NCBI RefSeq assembly: GCF_001411555.2
Contig: NC_049901.1
Coordinates: 37,976,964 to 38,040,963, forward strand
DNA from: Juglans regia
Taxonomy: Eukaryota > Streptophyta > Magnoliopsida > Fagales > Juglandaceae
Length of the DNA stretch: 64,000 nt
Direction: 5' to 3'
Within the stretch, counting starts at the first letter, position 1, and every line of letters starts with the position of its first letter. Of the stretch, positions 24,079-35,340 are shown piece by piece. A model generated the notes under the pieces. It was not told the DNA's origin, did no database searches, and worked only from the letters and a program-made list of their open reading frames with translations. A program made the translations under genes and the position numbers.

Positions 24079-24254
24079 GAGTAATTCTACATACAACCGT
24101 GAAGTGTGTAAACGTCGCGTAATCATTTTGAAAAAGAGTGGGATCTTCTATTAAAAAATTAATTTTTTTCACGTGTATCTCATGTTTTATTCACTTTTTT
24201 CAAAGCGATTACGCGGCAGTTGCACAATTCACGGTTGCAAATATAGTTTCTCAA
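24079..24254. repeat. Short MITE, same family as 6445-6615 (copy 2)
   Basis: The left part AATTCTACATACAACCGTGA, then AGTGTGTAAACGTCGCGTAA, is mirrored on the right by TTACGCGGCAGTTGCACAAT then TCACGGTTG. The outer inverted repeat is GAG(T/A)AA... against TTTCTC. Non-coding. Confidence 0.55.
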
Positions 24255-24257
24255 TTT

Positions 24258-24452
24258 AGATACAAGAAACCTCTCAACTCATCTCATTTCATTTAATTAT
24301 TATAATTTTTTTAAATTTTCTCATAAAATACAATAAATAATTTAACTTTTTCAAATTCTAAAATAATAATAATATTAAAAAATAATATTCTAATAATATT
24401 TTATTTAATTTTAAATTTTTATCTCAACTCACTATCAAAACCTACTCCTAAA
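24258..24452. repeat. Dispersed GTTTGGAT-type element, copy 4
   Basis: Contains CTCAACTCATCTCATTTCAT, AATAATTTAACTTTTTCAAA and ATTTTTATCTCAACTCACTA in the same order as in the other copies of the family (for example 63029-63247). Confidence 0.5.
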
Positions 24453-24710
24453 CTTTTGTAAAATCAACACTTGAGGCTAACTTAAATACTAATTAATTAT
24501 GTTTAAGAAATGAACAGATTACAGGTTCTATTTTGTAATTATTGGAGTTAAAATTCTTCTTTTTTCTTTCGAAAACAGATTTGCCGTGGCCCGTAGGCAT
24601 GGATGGGGTAATTTTGCCAAGTCCAACTCTTTTCCGTCGTGACTCGTGACCATTCTTTTTTATCCCTAATTTTGACTTTTCTAATTATACGGATTAATAT
24701 AACACATTTT

Positions 24711-24738
24711 TATAAACTACAAAATGAACAGTTACTTC
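24711..24738. repeat. 28-bp direct repeat, left copy
   Basis: Begins TATAAACTACAAAATGAACA and is identical to 28761-28788 over 28 bases. The copies sit exactly at the two ends of the truncated Copia insertion. Confidence 0.9.
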
Positions 24739-27700
24739 TATTAACATAGACTCTACTGATGCCTCGACAAACACCACTGCAGAGAAATCAAGTGTAACAA
24801 CCATCACTGCAGAGAAATCAAGTACTACTACAGAGGCACCGTAGACATCTTTCTTTCTATTTTTTACCTCAAGTTGTAACCACTTTTTATTCTTTTCGGA
24901 CTCTCTAGAAGTGTGTAACAACTATATATATCTGCTACACTAGTACAGTAATATACAAGGAGAAATGAATTCTAGAAATCGTATCATTCTATCATGGTAT
25001 CTCAGAGCCAGAGACTGACAGTCTTTGCAAATCTGATCCATGGAAGTCTCTAATCCCTTTCCCTCCCCTCCCTCTGCAAACATCTCTTCCTTTTCGCACC
25101 TTGTCACCACCAAACTTACTACTGATAACTATCCACTATGGCAAATCCAAATCTCTGCTTACCTCCGTGGGCAAGATTTATATCAGTATGTTGATGGGAC
25201 ACTTACTGCTCCTCCAGCATTTCTTCCCGATTCCACTGCACCTAATCCAGCGTATTCCTCCTGGAAACGTATTGATCAGGCTGTTCTCAGTATTTTATTC
25301 TCATCTCTTTCGGAGTCCGTGCTTGGTCACGTACTTTCGTCAAACACTTCTCGTGCACTGTGGCTTTCCCTCTCCTCTCTATTTACGTCTCACTCTCAAG
25401 CCAAGCGGTTTCAAGTCCGTTTCCAACTAGCCAATCTTACCCGTGGTGACCAAAGTATTACTGATTATTTCAGTAAAGTACGGTCTCTTGCGGACATTCT
25501 TTCAGCCACTGGTTCTCCATTACCAGATCCGGATTTTGTCTCTTATCTTCTCACTGGTCTTAGCCCAGCTTATGATGCTTTTATCACCTCTGTGACAACA
25601 CGAGCTGAGCCGATTTCTCCCAATGAATTATACCAACTATTGCTAGTACAAGAAAGTCGGCTTGCTCATAGTACACGCACATCTTTTTCGGTTGAACCAT
25701 CTGCGAATTTTACCAATACCAGTGGACGTGGTCGTCATCAGTTCCGTGGTGGACGGGGTCGCAATGGCAGAGGAAGATCTGGTCATCGTTCACGTGGTGG
25801 TCGCAGCTTCTCTCCAGCAGTGCAGAATCCCTCAGCACCCACACAATGCCCATCCTGTCAGGTTTGTGGGAAGGCAGGTCATGTGGCTCTACAATGCTTT
25901 CATCGCTTTGACCATAGCTATCAATACGCTGCACCAACATCTTTCTTAGCCAACTTCACCACACCAAGCAATTTTCAGAAGTCCACATGGTATCCAGATT
26001 CCGCTGCAACTCACCATATCACACATGACTTCAATAATCTGAATCTCTCTTCAGAACCATACTGTGGTAGTGATCAAGTGTGTGTAGGGGACGGATCGGG
26101 TCTTCCAATACAGAACACGGGTGCTTCTTCCTTATCTTCCACATCCTCTTCTTTCTTACTTAAAAATTTGCTTCACGTTCCTAACATCACCAAGAATCTC
26201 ATCTCTGTGTCCAAATTCTGTAGTGATAATTCCTGTTTCTTTGAATTTCATGCTTCTTTTTTTTCTGTGAAGGACATATCGACGAGGCAGACCCTCCTCA
26301 CCGGACCACTCTGTGATGGGCTCTACGTTTTTCCATCTGTGCAGCCCTCCACCTCCTCCTTCTCTCCATCTCCATCAGCTCATCTAGGCGAGAAAACCTC
26401 TCTCTCTCAATGGCATCGAAGGCTGGGTCATCCTCAATTCTCCACGTTGTCTCGTATCTTGCATTCCAACTGTTTGAAAGTCTCCTCACCCGAGTCTGCT
26501 TTTCAGTGCACCGAGTGTCCGCTTGCGAAAGTTCATCAGCTTCCTTTTTCTTCAACGAAGGCCCATTCATCTAAACCACTTAAATTAGTTTGTGCGGATG
26601 TATGGGGCCCAGCCCACTCTGTTTCTAGAGAAGGGTTTAAATATTATCTGTCATTTGTAGATCAATTCACTCGGTACACTTGGTTTTATCCTTTAAAAGC
26701 AAAATCAGATGTCTCACATGCCTTTTCAATTTTTTTGCCATATGTAGAACGTCTCTTTAACACTAAACTCATCACTCTTCAAACCGATGGGGGTGGTGAG
26801 TTCAAACCTCTTACGTCTCATTGTCAAAAAATTGGAATTCATCATAGATTTTCTTGTCCACATACCCATCAACAAAATGGGCTTGTCGAGAGAAAACATC
26901 GTCACATAGTCGACACTGGGCTTGCTCTCTTGGCCCAATCGTCTCTCCCCTTTACCTTTTGGGTTGATGCCTTTGAAACTGCGGTTTATCTCATCAATCG
27001 TTTACCCACATCAACTCTCAAAAATAAATCTCCTTTTTATCAAATTTTTCATCATGATCCGGATTATAATTTCCTTAAGGTCTTTGGCTGCCAATGTTTC
27101 CCAAATCTAAGACCTTATAATTCTCATAAACTCCAGTATCGGTCGTCCCCATGTCTCTTTTTAGGTTATAGTTCCACACACAAAGGCTATAAATGCATGG
27201 ATTTACAAACCCATCGGTTGTACTACTCCCGTGATGTAATATTTCATGAGGGCCTTTTTCCCTATTCTGTATCTCAGCCCAGCCCGGCCATCACCCAGTC
27301 TAACCCGACTTCTACTCAAGCTTCCCTGCCCTTTCTTAGTCCCCTTCCTTCACTCCTCGGCCCGGGCCCAATAGCTTCACCAAATAATTCCCCCTCCCCG
27401 TCTGTCTCTCCTTCTCCTTCCCCAATTTCTAATTCGCACATTCAAATCCCTAATTCCTCAGCACCCGCTGCACCCCCCATACTCGTTCCACCTCGTTCAC
27501 CTATAATCACACGTGCACAGACCAACTCATCTAGACCTCGTGTTCGATTGGATGGCACAATCTCGTTCCCTCCACGGTCATGCCTCACTACTACGGTCTC
27601 TCCACCCGAATCTCCTACCAGCTATACTGAAGCTTCTAAGCACTCATCATGGCGTGCAGCAATGTCTCAGGAGTATCATGCCTTACTCCAAAATAACACC

Positions 27701-28760
27701 TGGTCCTTAGTTCCTCCTAACCCCTCTATCAATGTTCTCGGTTGCAGGTGGATATACAAAACAAAACTTCATGCCGATGGGACTATCGAACGGAGAAAAG
27801 CCAGACTGGTAGCCAAAGGCTACCATCAGCAGCAAGGTCTCGATTTCCATGAGACTTTTAGCCCTGTGGTAAAAGCTCCCACGATCCGACTTGTTCTGTC
27901 CATCGCTGTTGCTCGGGGTTGGCCACTCAGACAACTTGACATTCAGAATGCGTTCCTTCATGGAACACTCACAGATCAGGTATACATGCATCAACCTCAA
28001 GGCTTTATCAATCCTCAATTCCCTGATTATATTTGCAAGCTGCATAAGGCCATTTACGGCCTCAAACAGGCCCCACGGGCCTGGTTTGCTCAACTAAGCT
28101 CATGGTTGTTAGATTACGGTTTTGTGGCTTCTCAATCCGATGCTTCCTTGTTTACACTTCATCTTGGTGATTTGCACATCTACTTGTTAGTGTATGTCGA
28201 TGATTTCATAATCACTGCTTCTAATCCTACGGCTATTGATACCTTCATTCAGAACTTAAGTTTGGCTTTTCCTGTAAAAGATCTTGGAACTCTTTCATAT
28301 TTTCTTGGGCTGGAAATTATTAAAATGAGTCATGGTTTACTATTATCCCAACGAAAATACATTAAAGATCTTCTTACCCGTAGTAATATGCTTCATGCCA
28401 AGCCTGTCACTTCACCCATGGCTGCATCTTCAAAACTCTCTAAGCTGGATTTTCCTAGTTTTGATGATATCACCATGTATAGAAGCATCGTTGGAGGTTT
28501 ACAATATTTGTCTCTCTCAAGACCCGATATCTCTTATGCGGTAAATAAGGTGTGTCAGTTCATGCACTCACCTAAATTACCTCACTGGGTTGCTGTGAAA
28601 CGCATACTCCGATACTTAAAAGCCACAATCAATCATGGACTCTACTTCTCCTCTCAATCCTCTTTTGAACTGCATGCCTATTCGGATGCGGATTGGGCTG
28701 GATGTCCGGATGATAGAAGGTCTACGGGTGGATATTGTATTTACTTGGGTAACCACTTGA
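24739..28760 (+). mobile_element. Copia LTR retrotransposon, truncated at both ends
   Basis: A partial 5' LTR (24739-24994) has a TATA-like ACTATATATATC at about 24920 and the end CATTCTATCA. It is followed by a primer-binding site TGGTATCTCAGAGCC at 24995, close to the usual TGGTATCAGAGC complementary to initiator tRNA-Met. Then comes a full gag-pol frame that stops inside RNase H, with no polypurine tract and no 3' LTR. The insert is bracketed by a perfect 28-bp direct repeat instead of the 5-bp duplication made by integrase. The partial LTR contains a 30-bp-period tandem repeat of CACTGCAGAGAAATCAAGT. Confidence 0.88.
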
Positions 28761-28765
28761 TATAA
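25040..28765 (+). CDS. Copia gag-pol polyprotein (3'-truncated, frame unbroken)
   Basis: 1241 codons without a stop. Order: Gag (YPLWQIQISAYLRGQDLYQY near residue 30), basic RG-rich linker, CCHC zinc knuckle CQVCGKAGHVALQC (about 273-286), and aspartic protease with DSAATHHIT (about 319). Next are a GAG-pre-integrase zinc region (WHRRLGHPQF, about 457) and integrase with catalytic-site segments CADVWGP (about 519), LQTDGGGEF (about 582) and NGLVERKHR (about 617). Reverse transcriptase with LVYVDDFIITA (about 1050-1060) follows, then the beginning of RNase H (YSDADWAGCPDDRRSTGGYC, about 1213). The Copia order (integrase before RT) is clear. The frame ends because a TAA is supplied by the right-hand 28-bp repeat, so the last third of RNase H is missing. 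The lack of other damage implies a young insertion or source copy. Confidence 0.92.
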   Translation: MEVSNPFPSPPSANISSFSHLVTTKLTTDNYPLWQIQISAYLRGQDLYQYVDGTLTAPPAFLPDSTAPNPAYSSWKRIDQAVLSILFSSLSESVLGHVLSSNTSRALWLSLSSLFTSHSQAKRFQVRFQLANLTRGDQSITDYFSKVRSLADILSATGSPLPDPDFVSYLLTGLSPAYDAFITSVTTRAEPISPNELYQLLLVQESRLAHSTRTSFSVEPSANFTNTSGRGRHQFRGGRGRNGRGRSGHRSRGGRSFSPAVQNPSAPTQCPSCQVCGKAGHVALQCFHRFDHSYQYAAPTSFLANFTTPSNFQKSTWYPDSAATHHITHDFNNLNLSSEPYCGSDQVCVGDGSGLPIQNTGASSLSSTSSSFLLKNLLHVPNITKNLISVSKFCSDNSCFFEFHASFFSVKDISTRQTLLTGPLCDGLYVFPSVQPSTSSFSPSPSAHLGEKTSLSQWHRRLGHPQFSTLSRILHSNCLKVSSPESAFQCTECPLAKVHQLPFSSTKAHSSKPLKLVCADVWGPAHSVSREGFKYYLSFVDQFTRYTWFYPLKAKSDVSHAFSIFLPYVERLFNTKLITLQTDGGGEFKPLTSHCQKIGIHHRFSCPHTHQQNGLVERKHRHIVDTGLALLAQSSLPFTFWVDAFETAVYLINRLPTSTLKNKSPFYQIFHHDPDYNFLKVFGCQCFPNLRPYNSHKLQYRSSPCLFLGYSSTHKGYKCMDLQTHRLYYSRDVIFHEGLFPYSVSQPSPAITQSNPTSTQASLPFLSPLPSLLGPGPIASPNNSPSPSVSPSPSPISNSHIQIPNSSAPAAPPILVPPRSPIITRAQTNSSRPRVRLDGTISFPPRSCLTTTVSPPESPTSYTEASKHSSWRAAMSQEYHALLQNNTWSLVPPNPSINVLGCRWIYKTKLHADGTIERRKARLVAKGYHQQQGLDFHETFSPVVKAPTIRLVLSIAVARGWPLRQLDIQNAFLHGTLTDQVYMHQPQGFINPQFPDYICKLHKAIYGLKQAPRAWFAQLSSWLLDYGFVASQSDASLFTLHLGDLHIYLLVYVDDFIITASNPTAIDTFIQNLSLAFPVKDLGTLSYFLGLEIIKMSHGLLLSQRKYIKDLLTRSNMLHAKPVTSPMAASSKLSKLDFPSFDDITMYRSIVGGLQYLSLSRPDISYAVNKVCQFMHSPKLPHWVAVKRILRYLKATINHGLYFSSQSSFELHAYSDADWAGCPDDRRSTGGYCIYLGNHLI

Positions 28766-28788
28766 ACTACAAAATGAACAGTTACTTC
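28761..28788. repeat. 28-bp direct repeat, right copy
   Basis: Identical to 24711-24738. Its first bases complete the stop codon of the truncated gag-pol frame. Confidence 0.9.
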
Positions 28789-29194
28789 AAATATAAAACA
28801 CTTGATTAAAAATGATAAAATTTAAGATAAAAAAAATAACAGTTTTCTTTCACAAAGAGCAAGCGAACCATGTTGGCATAACTTTAGTAGAACCTTTAGA
28901 CTGCGTTTAGGTGTTGGGGTGATTTCAGATGATTTAAGAATAGTAGTGTTTTATAGATTCCATCGAAATATATTTAAATGTATGAACTAGATTGAGATAT
29001 GTATTTAAATGTATAAAATTAGGTTGAGATATATTTAATTTTTTATGAAAAGTTAAAAAAATAATAGATCCAATCAATAATTGATTGTGATAAATTAAGA
29101 TGAATTTGACACCCACACCTACTAGGTTAGCGAAGGTCTCAACAAGAATCTGGTTTAAGCTATAGAAAGTAAATCTACCTTACCATAACAAATA
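28789..29194. other. Intergenic, possible degenerate GTTTGGAT-type repeat
   Basis: GACTGCGTTTAGGTGTTGGG at about 28901 followed by GATTTAAGAATAGTAGTG resembles the left end of the dispersed family (compare 54820). The right end is not identified. No gene. Confidence 0.35.
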
Positions 29195-29200
29195 ATGATT

Positions 29201-29864
29201 GGAAGAACACTCCTAATGGTTCTTGTAAAATACAAATTTCTCTTTAAAATATAAAGAAAGATGGCCAAAAGTCATTTATATTGGATCATCTATTCTATTT
29301 CTATTTTACATTTAGCTACAATAAATCTTTTACATGTAGAGGTTATTGTTCATTCCTCTAAACAATTTTATTATTATTTCTCTCTCATTTCATCATCTTT
29401 CATTTTTATCTTATTTTTATTTTAACCCTTTTATCATTTTTGCACTGGCCCACTCTCTTGTCTCTCATCTACTCTCTAGCACTCAATTTATAGTCCTTTC
29501 GACTTTTATGCATGCAGAAATTTTGATATTGTTAATAATAAAGGAAAGTATTTTTATTTTATTTTATCATTTTACTCTTTTTTTAAGTAATTTAAAATAT
29601 TATATTATACATAAAAAAAATATTGTAAATATCAAAATATATGATGTATAGAGAAATATTTGAAATATATGATGTGTAAAAAATATAATATTTGAAATAA
29701 ATAAAAATAAATTAAAAAGTATAATAATTAAATGATATAAAGAAAAAATAAATAAGTTGATGTATAATGTATTGTAAAAGTCAATATATAAAATAAAAAA
29801 AAAATGAATTTTGATGATGTATTTTAAAAGATGTGATAAAGAAGCCATTAGGAGTGCTCATTCC
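29201..29864. mobile_element. 664-bp TIR element of unknown superfamily
   Basis: The left end GGAAGAACACTCCTAATGGT and the complement of the right end GGAATGAGCACTCCTAATGG are good inverted repeats. Similarity continues inward (TAAAATACA...). A direct repeat ATGATT(G) at 29195-29201 and 29865-29871 is the likely target duplication. The interior is AT-rich with only low-complexity frames, so the element is non-autonomous. Confidence 0.65.
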
Positions 29865-29983
29865 ATGATTGCATTATTAGAGGTAGCTGTAGAAATCTGT
29901 AGAGTGGGACAGGTTTTTTCTCTCTCTTTTGGATAGAGCCAACAGAAATTTGAAGCTTTTAGACTAATTTTTCTCTGCTCTTC

Positions 29984-30217
29984 TTGTCTCATAGAGAATT
30001 ACCATGCATACTACAGATTAAAAAATATCAAAGTCGAAATTTTAAAGAACAGAGAATCGAAACATGGTTCGAATGGGAAAATAAACCTTACAAAAGTAAT
30101 TTTGGCTTGATCACGCTTGAGGAAGACCATAACTTGTTGGGAAGACCAGATCCTTTCTCGTCGCCGTCGAGAAGAGCAGCAGAGCAGAAATCACCACTTG
30201 AGGAGTACTCGGTTTGA
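29984..30217 (+). pseudogene. Gene fragment encoding LEED..GRPDPF.SPSRRA.EQ, copy B
   Basis: The conserved part is 30108-30200, encoding LEEDHNLLGRPDPFSSPSRR followed by AAEQ. It is similar in DNA and peptide to 22250-22345 on the other strand. The upstream part of the frame (from 29984) has no known similarity. No domain is recognised. Probably a fragment. Confidence 0.35.
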
Positions 30218-30725
30218 GGAAGGCTAGGTCACGGGAAGGCAAGATCTCTTAGTTCGAGTTTTGGTCTTTTGATCATTTCCTCTCCTACCAGCATAAACCC
30301 ATATACACCAAGCACCCATTCTCACCCAAAAAATAGAAAATGTGAAAAAAATAACAAAGACAAATGCTTGGGACTTCTTGTCAGTTATATCCGGCAAAGT
30401 AGTTACCAAAGTTAGATATGGTTGTGGTGGCCGACAGTGATCGGAGGTGGCCGGTGAAACGGTGGTATTGGGCTCTTTGTCAGTTAGCTATGGCTAAGGA
30501 CGAGCCCTTCAGACTTCTCACCCAGTGTAGACCCAGTTCTACTAAGCTCCAGTATAAGATGGTCATGTTTGGGCCATTTCATATAGATCTAACGGCCCAC
30601 GTAATGCTACGTTATTCATTTAAAAATAACCGATCATTATTTTTTAAGTTCAAACAAGTCATACACTCACGCTTGAGAAATTTTTAAGCTTTTTATTTTT
30701 TAAGTTTTTTTTTATAATTTCATGA
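30218..30725. other. Unassigned; no gene confirmed
   Basis: A plus-strand frame of 89 codons (30418-30687) begins MVVVADSDRRWPVKRWYW but resembles nothing I know and has no splice-linked continuation. Confidence 0.3.
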
Positions 30726-31159
30726 GTTTTGATAGGGAGTAGCCACTGTAGCAGTGTGTAATTTTTCACACCCCGACAATCTATTTTTATTTTTTTAATG
30801 CAAAACACACAATTTTGCACAGTAGTGTTTTCATATTCCCAATTTGAATTTAGCCCCCGCATCAAATCTCCTCCCCGCCCACTTCGAACCTCCTCTCCCC
30901 ACCGCCACAGGCAATGCCATCTCTCTTTTAAGCAACACCGAGCCTGTTTGCACAGTGCCACCACTCCCCGCGTCGCCCAGCTCTCCTCCTTCCCCGCCGC
31001 CCGCCCATCTCCTTTTGTTCCTCTCCCCCCTGCGTCGCCCCCCACCACCACCACCCTCGTCGCCCATCCTCTCCCCCACCCCCACCACCCGCGTAGTCCA
31101 TCCTCTCCCCGTATTTTTGTCATTGTCCCAGGTGCGTGTGTGCGTTTCTCCCTGATTTT

Positions 31160-33650
31160 CTTTTCTTTACTTCATTTCTATTTTGGGCATTTGAGGTTGA
31201 TTTTGGAAAATACATGTTGCTAACTCTCTCATCTTCCCTGCTTTAGAATCGACATCAACGATCCGAATCTACATCTCAGCAGCCAGGTGAGTGGTTTCTT
31301 GCCTTAAAGTCCCTCCATATCTTGCATAATTCAACCCAAAATGCTTGTGCATACCCTGATTTGTGGTTTTGGGTATTTTGGGTGTTTGTCGCAATGTTGC
31401 TAACTCTCTCATTTTGGGTTGGGTCATGATTTTGGGTGTCTGAAAATGAAAACACAATCGTTTTGTTTTTCTTTTTCTCAACATATTTTGCCTTCTTTTT
31501 ATCGAATTTTTGTTGTTATAGATGAGGTTTGTCAATTACTTTTCAATCAAGTATCTTCATGTCATGCACAAAAAGTTTCCAGTTATTAGCTGAAAGTGTT
31601 GTAATGGCTCTCTAAAACATATCGTACACAAACATTTGAGCAAGTCAATGACAAATGTAAACGGTCTTAAATATATTTATTGCATTTTGCTTTTCCAGAT
31701 AGTTATATAAGACATGGAATTATAGATTTAAGGGTAAGAATTAAATTGATAAATTGATATAAATGCTTGATCCCCAGCCCAAAATTTTGTACTTTAGTTT
31801 ATTCACATCTCAAATGTGTATGAATAGGCTCTTCGATGACAAAACTGATGGTTCAATTTTTACTCGGACAAGAGTCATGGTGTTAACATGAATGTGGGGT
31901 GGTTTTCAAAGATGCATAACACTCCTGGATTTATGTCAGTATGCATGAGAATATTGAGTCAAATTTATGTCAGAGCCATTTGTTTAGTTTGTGCAGATTG
32001 TTTGTCTTGATATGTTTGATATTCATATCTTAGTGTAAGTTTAAGTTTGGGCTGAGCATAGCATTAGCATTATCAATAGATTTTTTGTACTCTTCCTGCA
32101 TTTGAATTGTGATTCATTGATTAGGAACATGATTTAACTGATTGTCTTAAAAGATTTTGTATTATATGAAAAATCTCAGTCATTATAATGAATACCATAG
32201 TATGTAGATTTAGTTTCATGAAAAAAAAAAACTTGGAAGGAGACCCTACCTCAAAACAGATTACCTTGGGTGGAGACCCTAGATTAATATTGTCAAAATA
32301 GATTTAGTTACCTCAAAAAACTTGAACAAAAAAAGTCTCAAGGGCCAAACTGAACACCTGCATAATCCAAGCCGTAACTAATTAATATTTCTCCAAGATC
32401 TTAATGCAACTAAGTGAAATAGATTTTATTTCTTACTGAAAAAGGAAAGGAAGAAAAACATATTTTTTTTTTATTTAAATCCAGATAGGTTCAATATGCA
32501 AGAATCCAAAACTAATCACATTCAAAGTTTTTTTTTATGTTTCAAATCTCATGCTATTTTTTTTTATACCATTGAGTTAAATTGGAGCAATTTTAAATTA
32601 TGAGAATAAGGTGATGTTACAGACCATAGCAATATTTCAGTGACATTATCCAGATACCAGTTAGTGGATGCATGAACATGTGTTGTTTTAAAGTGTTTCA
32701 TCATTATGCCATTTGATTCACCTGAGGTAACACTTATTTGTTATTTTTTATACTCTCTTAAAGTTGACTGGTACGGGTTGAAGTTTTATAGTTGATTTTG
32801 GCTATGGACGCAGGCTCAACAACTTAACAAACACTGCTGGAGGAGTTTAAAGTTGATTTTGCAAAGATTATGTTGGATCTCTGAAGGTTGATATCAATGC
32901 CAGGGAGCAAGAAGAAGTTTACCAAATACTATTGGAGGAGTTTAATTGCATGCCCACATTCCTCCCTCCTGACCTCTAGAAAAAGTTCTATCATAGGTTA
33001 TGTAAGCAATATCTGTGGAGGAACTTTCTTGTATATATATTATTATTACAATGTATATCGTATGGTATTATTAAAGTATTATTACAGTGTATATTTCATT
33101 AAAGTGTGTATTTCTGCTTGAAAGAGTTATTACAATGTTATTTTCTGGTGTTATTACAGTGTATATTTCACTTCAAAAAATTTTTGACAACAATTTGTCC
33201 TTTAAAGAGTAGTCCTCTAGAACATTACTTTTTATGTTCTCTTTCATTTCTCATTTTTTAAAAACAGAAAGTATTTAATAGAAGTGAAAATAAATTGAGC
33301 ATCAAGAATAATTATAGTGTTAGTTTGCTATTAATATAACTGTTGTTAGTTTAGACATTCGAAACTGCAACTTGAATTGCTTGATGATTGACTCAAGCTA
33401 GACGTGTTTTCCAAACTACATAACTACACAAGACGTGGCTAAGTTTACAAAGTCAATTGAAGTGCATAAGCTCTTTTAATTACACAGGTTGCTTCCTCAA
33501 AATACAATTTACATACTGTGTGTTCATCAAACCATGTGCACAACCCGTTTCCATTCAAAAATCATCTAAGCCATACAAAGTGCTTTTTACACGAAATTTA
33601 TCCAACCAAGCAAACACTATTACAAAGGTCACAACCCACTACAAATACAA
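31160..33650. other. Interior of the putative element, no gene recognised
   Basis: AT-rich. Around 33040-33175 the phrase TTATTACA(A/G)TGTATAT recurs at least three times, often followed by TTTCA. Around 32760-33020 there is GC-moderate sequence with short frames but no family resemblance. Confidence 0.35.
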
Positions 33651-33656
33651 TAATTT

Positions 33657-33845
33657 TCACTTTTCCTTTTTCAGATTCTTCACTTTCTCTCTCACTTTAT
33701 CTTCCCTTGTTTGAATGTCATACTCGCGCTGTAATACATCATCCCAAATCTTCCAAGCCTTATTTTCACTTAAGAAAAATCTCTCCTCTAGCAACTGAAG
33801 TATATATGCCCATACGAAAAATTCACATCTTGTATCTCCCTGCAT
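33657..33845 (-). pseudogene. GRF-type zinc-finger gene, second exon only
   Basis: After an acceptor-like TATGCAG, the minus strand reads GDTRCEFFVWAYILQLLEER followed by FFLSENKAWKIWDDVLQ and a charged helix ending KEKVKNLKKEK-like to a TGA at 33657-33659. The start corresponds to the second half of a GRF zinc finger (cysteine followed by an aromatic FxW), and the rest is coiled-coil, as in the GRF gene at 52714-53272. No first exon with the preceding cysteines was found nearby. Confidence 0.5.
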
Positions 33846-33899
33846 ACAGTACGAACTCCCAATTAACATAATAAAGTACACCCCACAAGCAGCAAATTG

Positions 33900-35340
33900 A
33901 TATGCAAATATAACAAATATAAAGTCATTTCACAATATTATACTTTGGGCAAGCAAAAATACTTCTTCCAAGATTTTTCTTAGTGTGGGACGTTTTTAGT
34001 ATGATTACACAAGAGTAGTTCAAGAAATCAAAAAAGAAAGAAATGTTCCTTCAACAGACCTGTATAAGCTGGCTGATGATGAGATAAGAGTGCAAAGTGT
34101 AATTGTTTTCAAAGATTGAAAGTGGAATATATCATTTTAATAGTTTTGGAGCAAATTGCAAAACAATTTATAGTTTTACAATGTAAAGTATACTATTCCC
34201 TTTAAACCTTTAATTGCAGGTACAATTTACAAAGACCCAACAACCCATGCAGTTCCCTATTAGTGGTTAATAAGTTGTATAGTTCTTGAAAGAACCCCCA
34301 CATTGACGAAAGTTGGCTTACAATATTAAACATCCTTAACTGGTAAAAGAGATCAATGATAGACTCTTAAGCCGTACATGAAAAGAATTTCATGATTCAT
34401 CACAAAAGAAGCACCTGGGTTCAATCCCGTATAGCATATATGTGCATGTCTGTGCTACCAACATCGAGTATAATGAAGAAGTACATAAGCATGTCAAAGG
34501 GATCCTAGCATACTACCAAAGGACAAGCAGCAAGTGCAGGGAAATGGTTGGATTTTGAGTTCAACTCTTGCGTTAAGCTAAAACAGAGTATCGCAATTGA
34601 GTTTACATATTAGCCAAATATGCATTTGTTTTACTTTTAAAACCAAATCAAGTGCTACAAAGATGTATTCAATGGGATTGAGCTTTTTTTTTTTTTTTTG
34701 TCCACGAGAATGAGCAAACTAATAACCCTTAAAAAATTAAAACATAGAACATAGAACTACCATAACATAGGTTTAAGATTCCATGAAAGGCGAATAAAAC
34801 CCCCTATTATCTTCAACAAATGATACAATGATCTTAGAAATGCCAACTCTCTTGAAACAAAGATGCTTAGATATTCTCAACTCATGTCTATTTAGTTTTG
34901 TAATCAATAGATTAAAAATAGGTAATGAAGTTCATAGAAGTTGAAAGAGCATATAACTCAAGATTCTCATATGGAAATAATGACATTGATTGAACTTGAT
35001 CTCCACGGTGAATCAAGTGCTTTTCTGTCACTAATGACATCTACTCCGCACATCAAGCAGTAATAATAAATATTCAACCCTCCAGCATATCTGCATCCCA
35101 CCTCTCCACTAACTCTATACTGTCACCAAATTCAAATCACAGACAAAAATCCTAGATTATTATCAATTTGGGGCAAATTAAACTTCCCCCATAATGATTG
35201 TTAAATATAACTTACCAAAATTGTGAACCCTGATAACCAAGACTAGCTGCGTAGAAGAATTTCACAATTAACATTGTGAAAGTCGAAATTCTTTTGTTCA
35301 AGAAGTATAATATAGTTTAAAAAAAATGGAAAAAACTTTG
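33900..35340. other. No gene recognised
   Basis: AT-rich sequence with a poly-T tract at about 34687. No coding, RNA or repeat feature could be supported. Confidence 0.35.

Noticed and set aside
26298..26938. Minus-strand frames inside the Copia gag-pol
   Set aside because: Shadows of the 1241-codon frame, with no independent motif.
30798..31223. Overlapping 85-154-codon frames on both strands in C-rich DNA
   Set aside because: Low-complexity proline- or glycine-rich translations in several frames at once; explained by base composition of the inverted arm.
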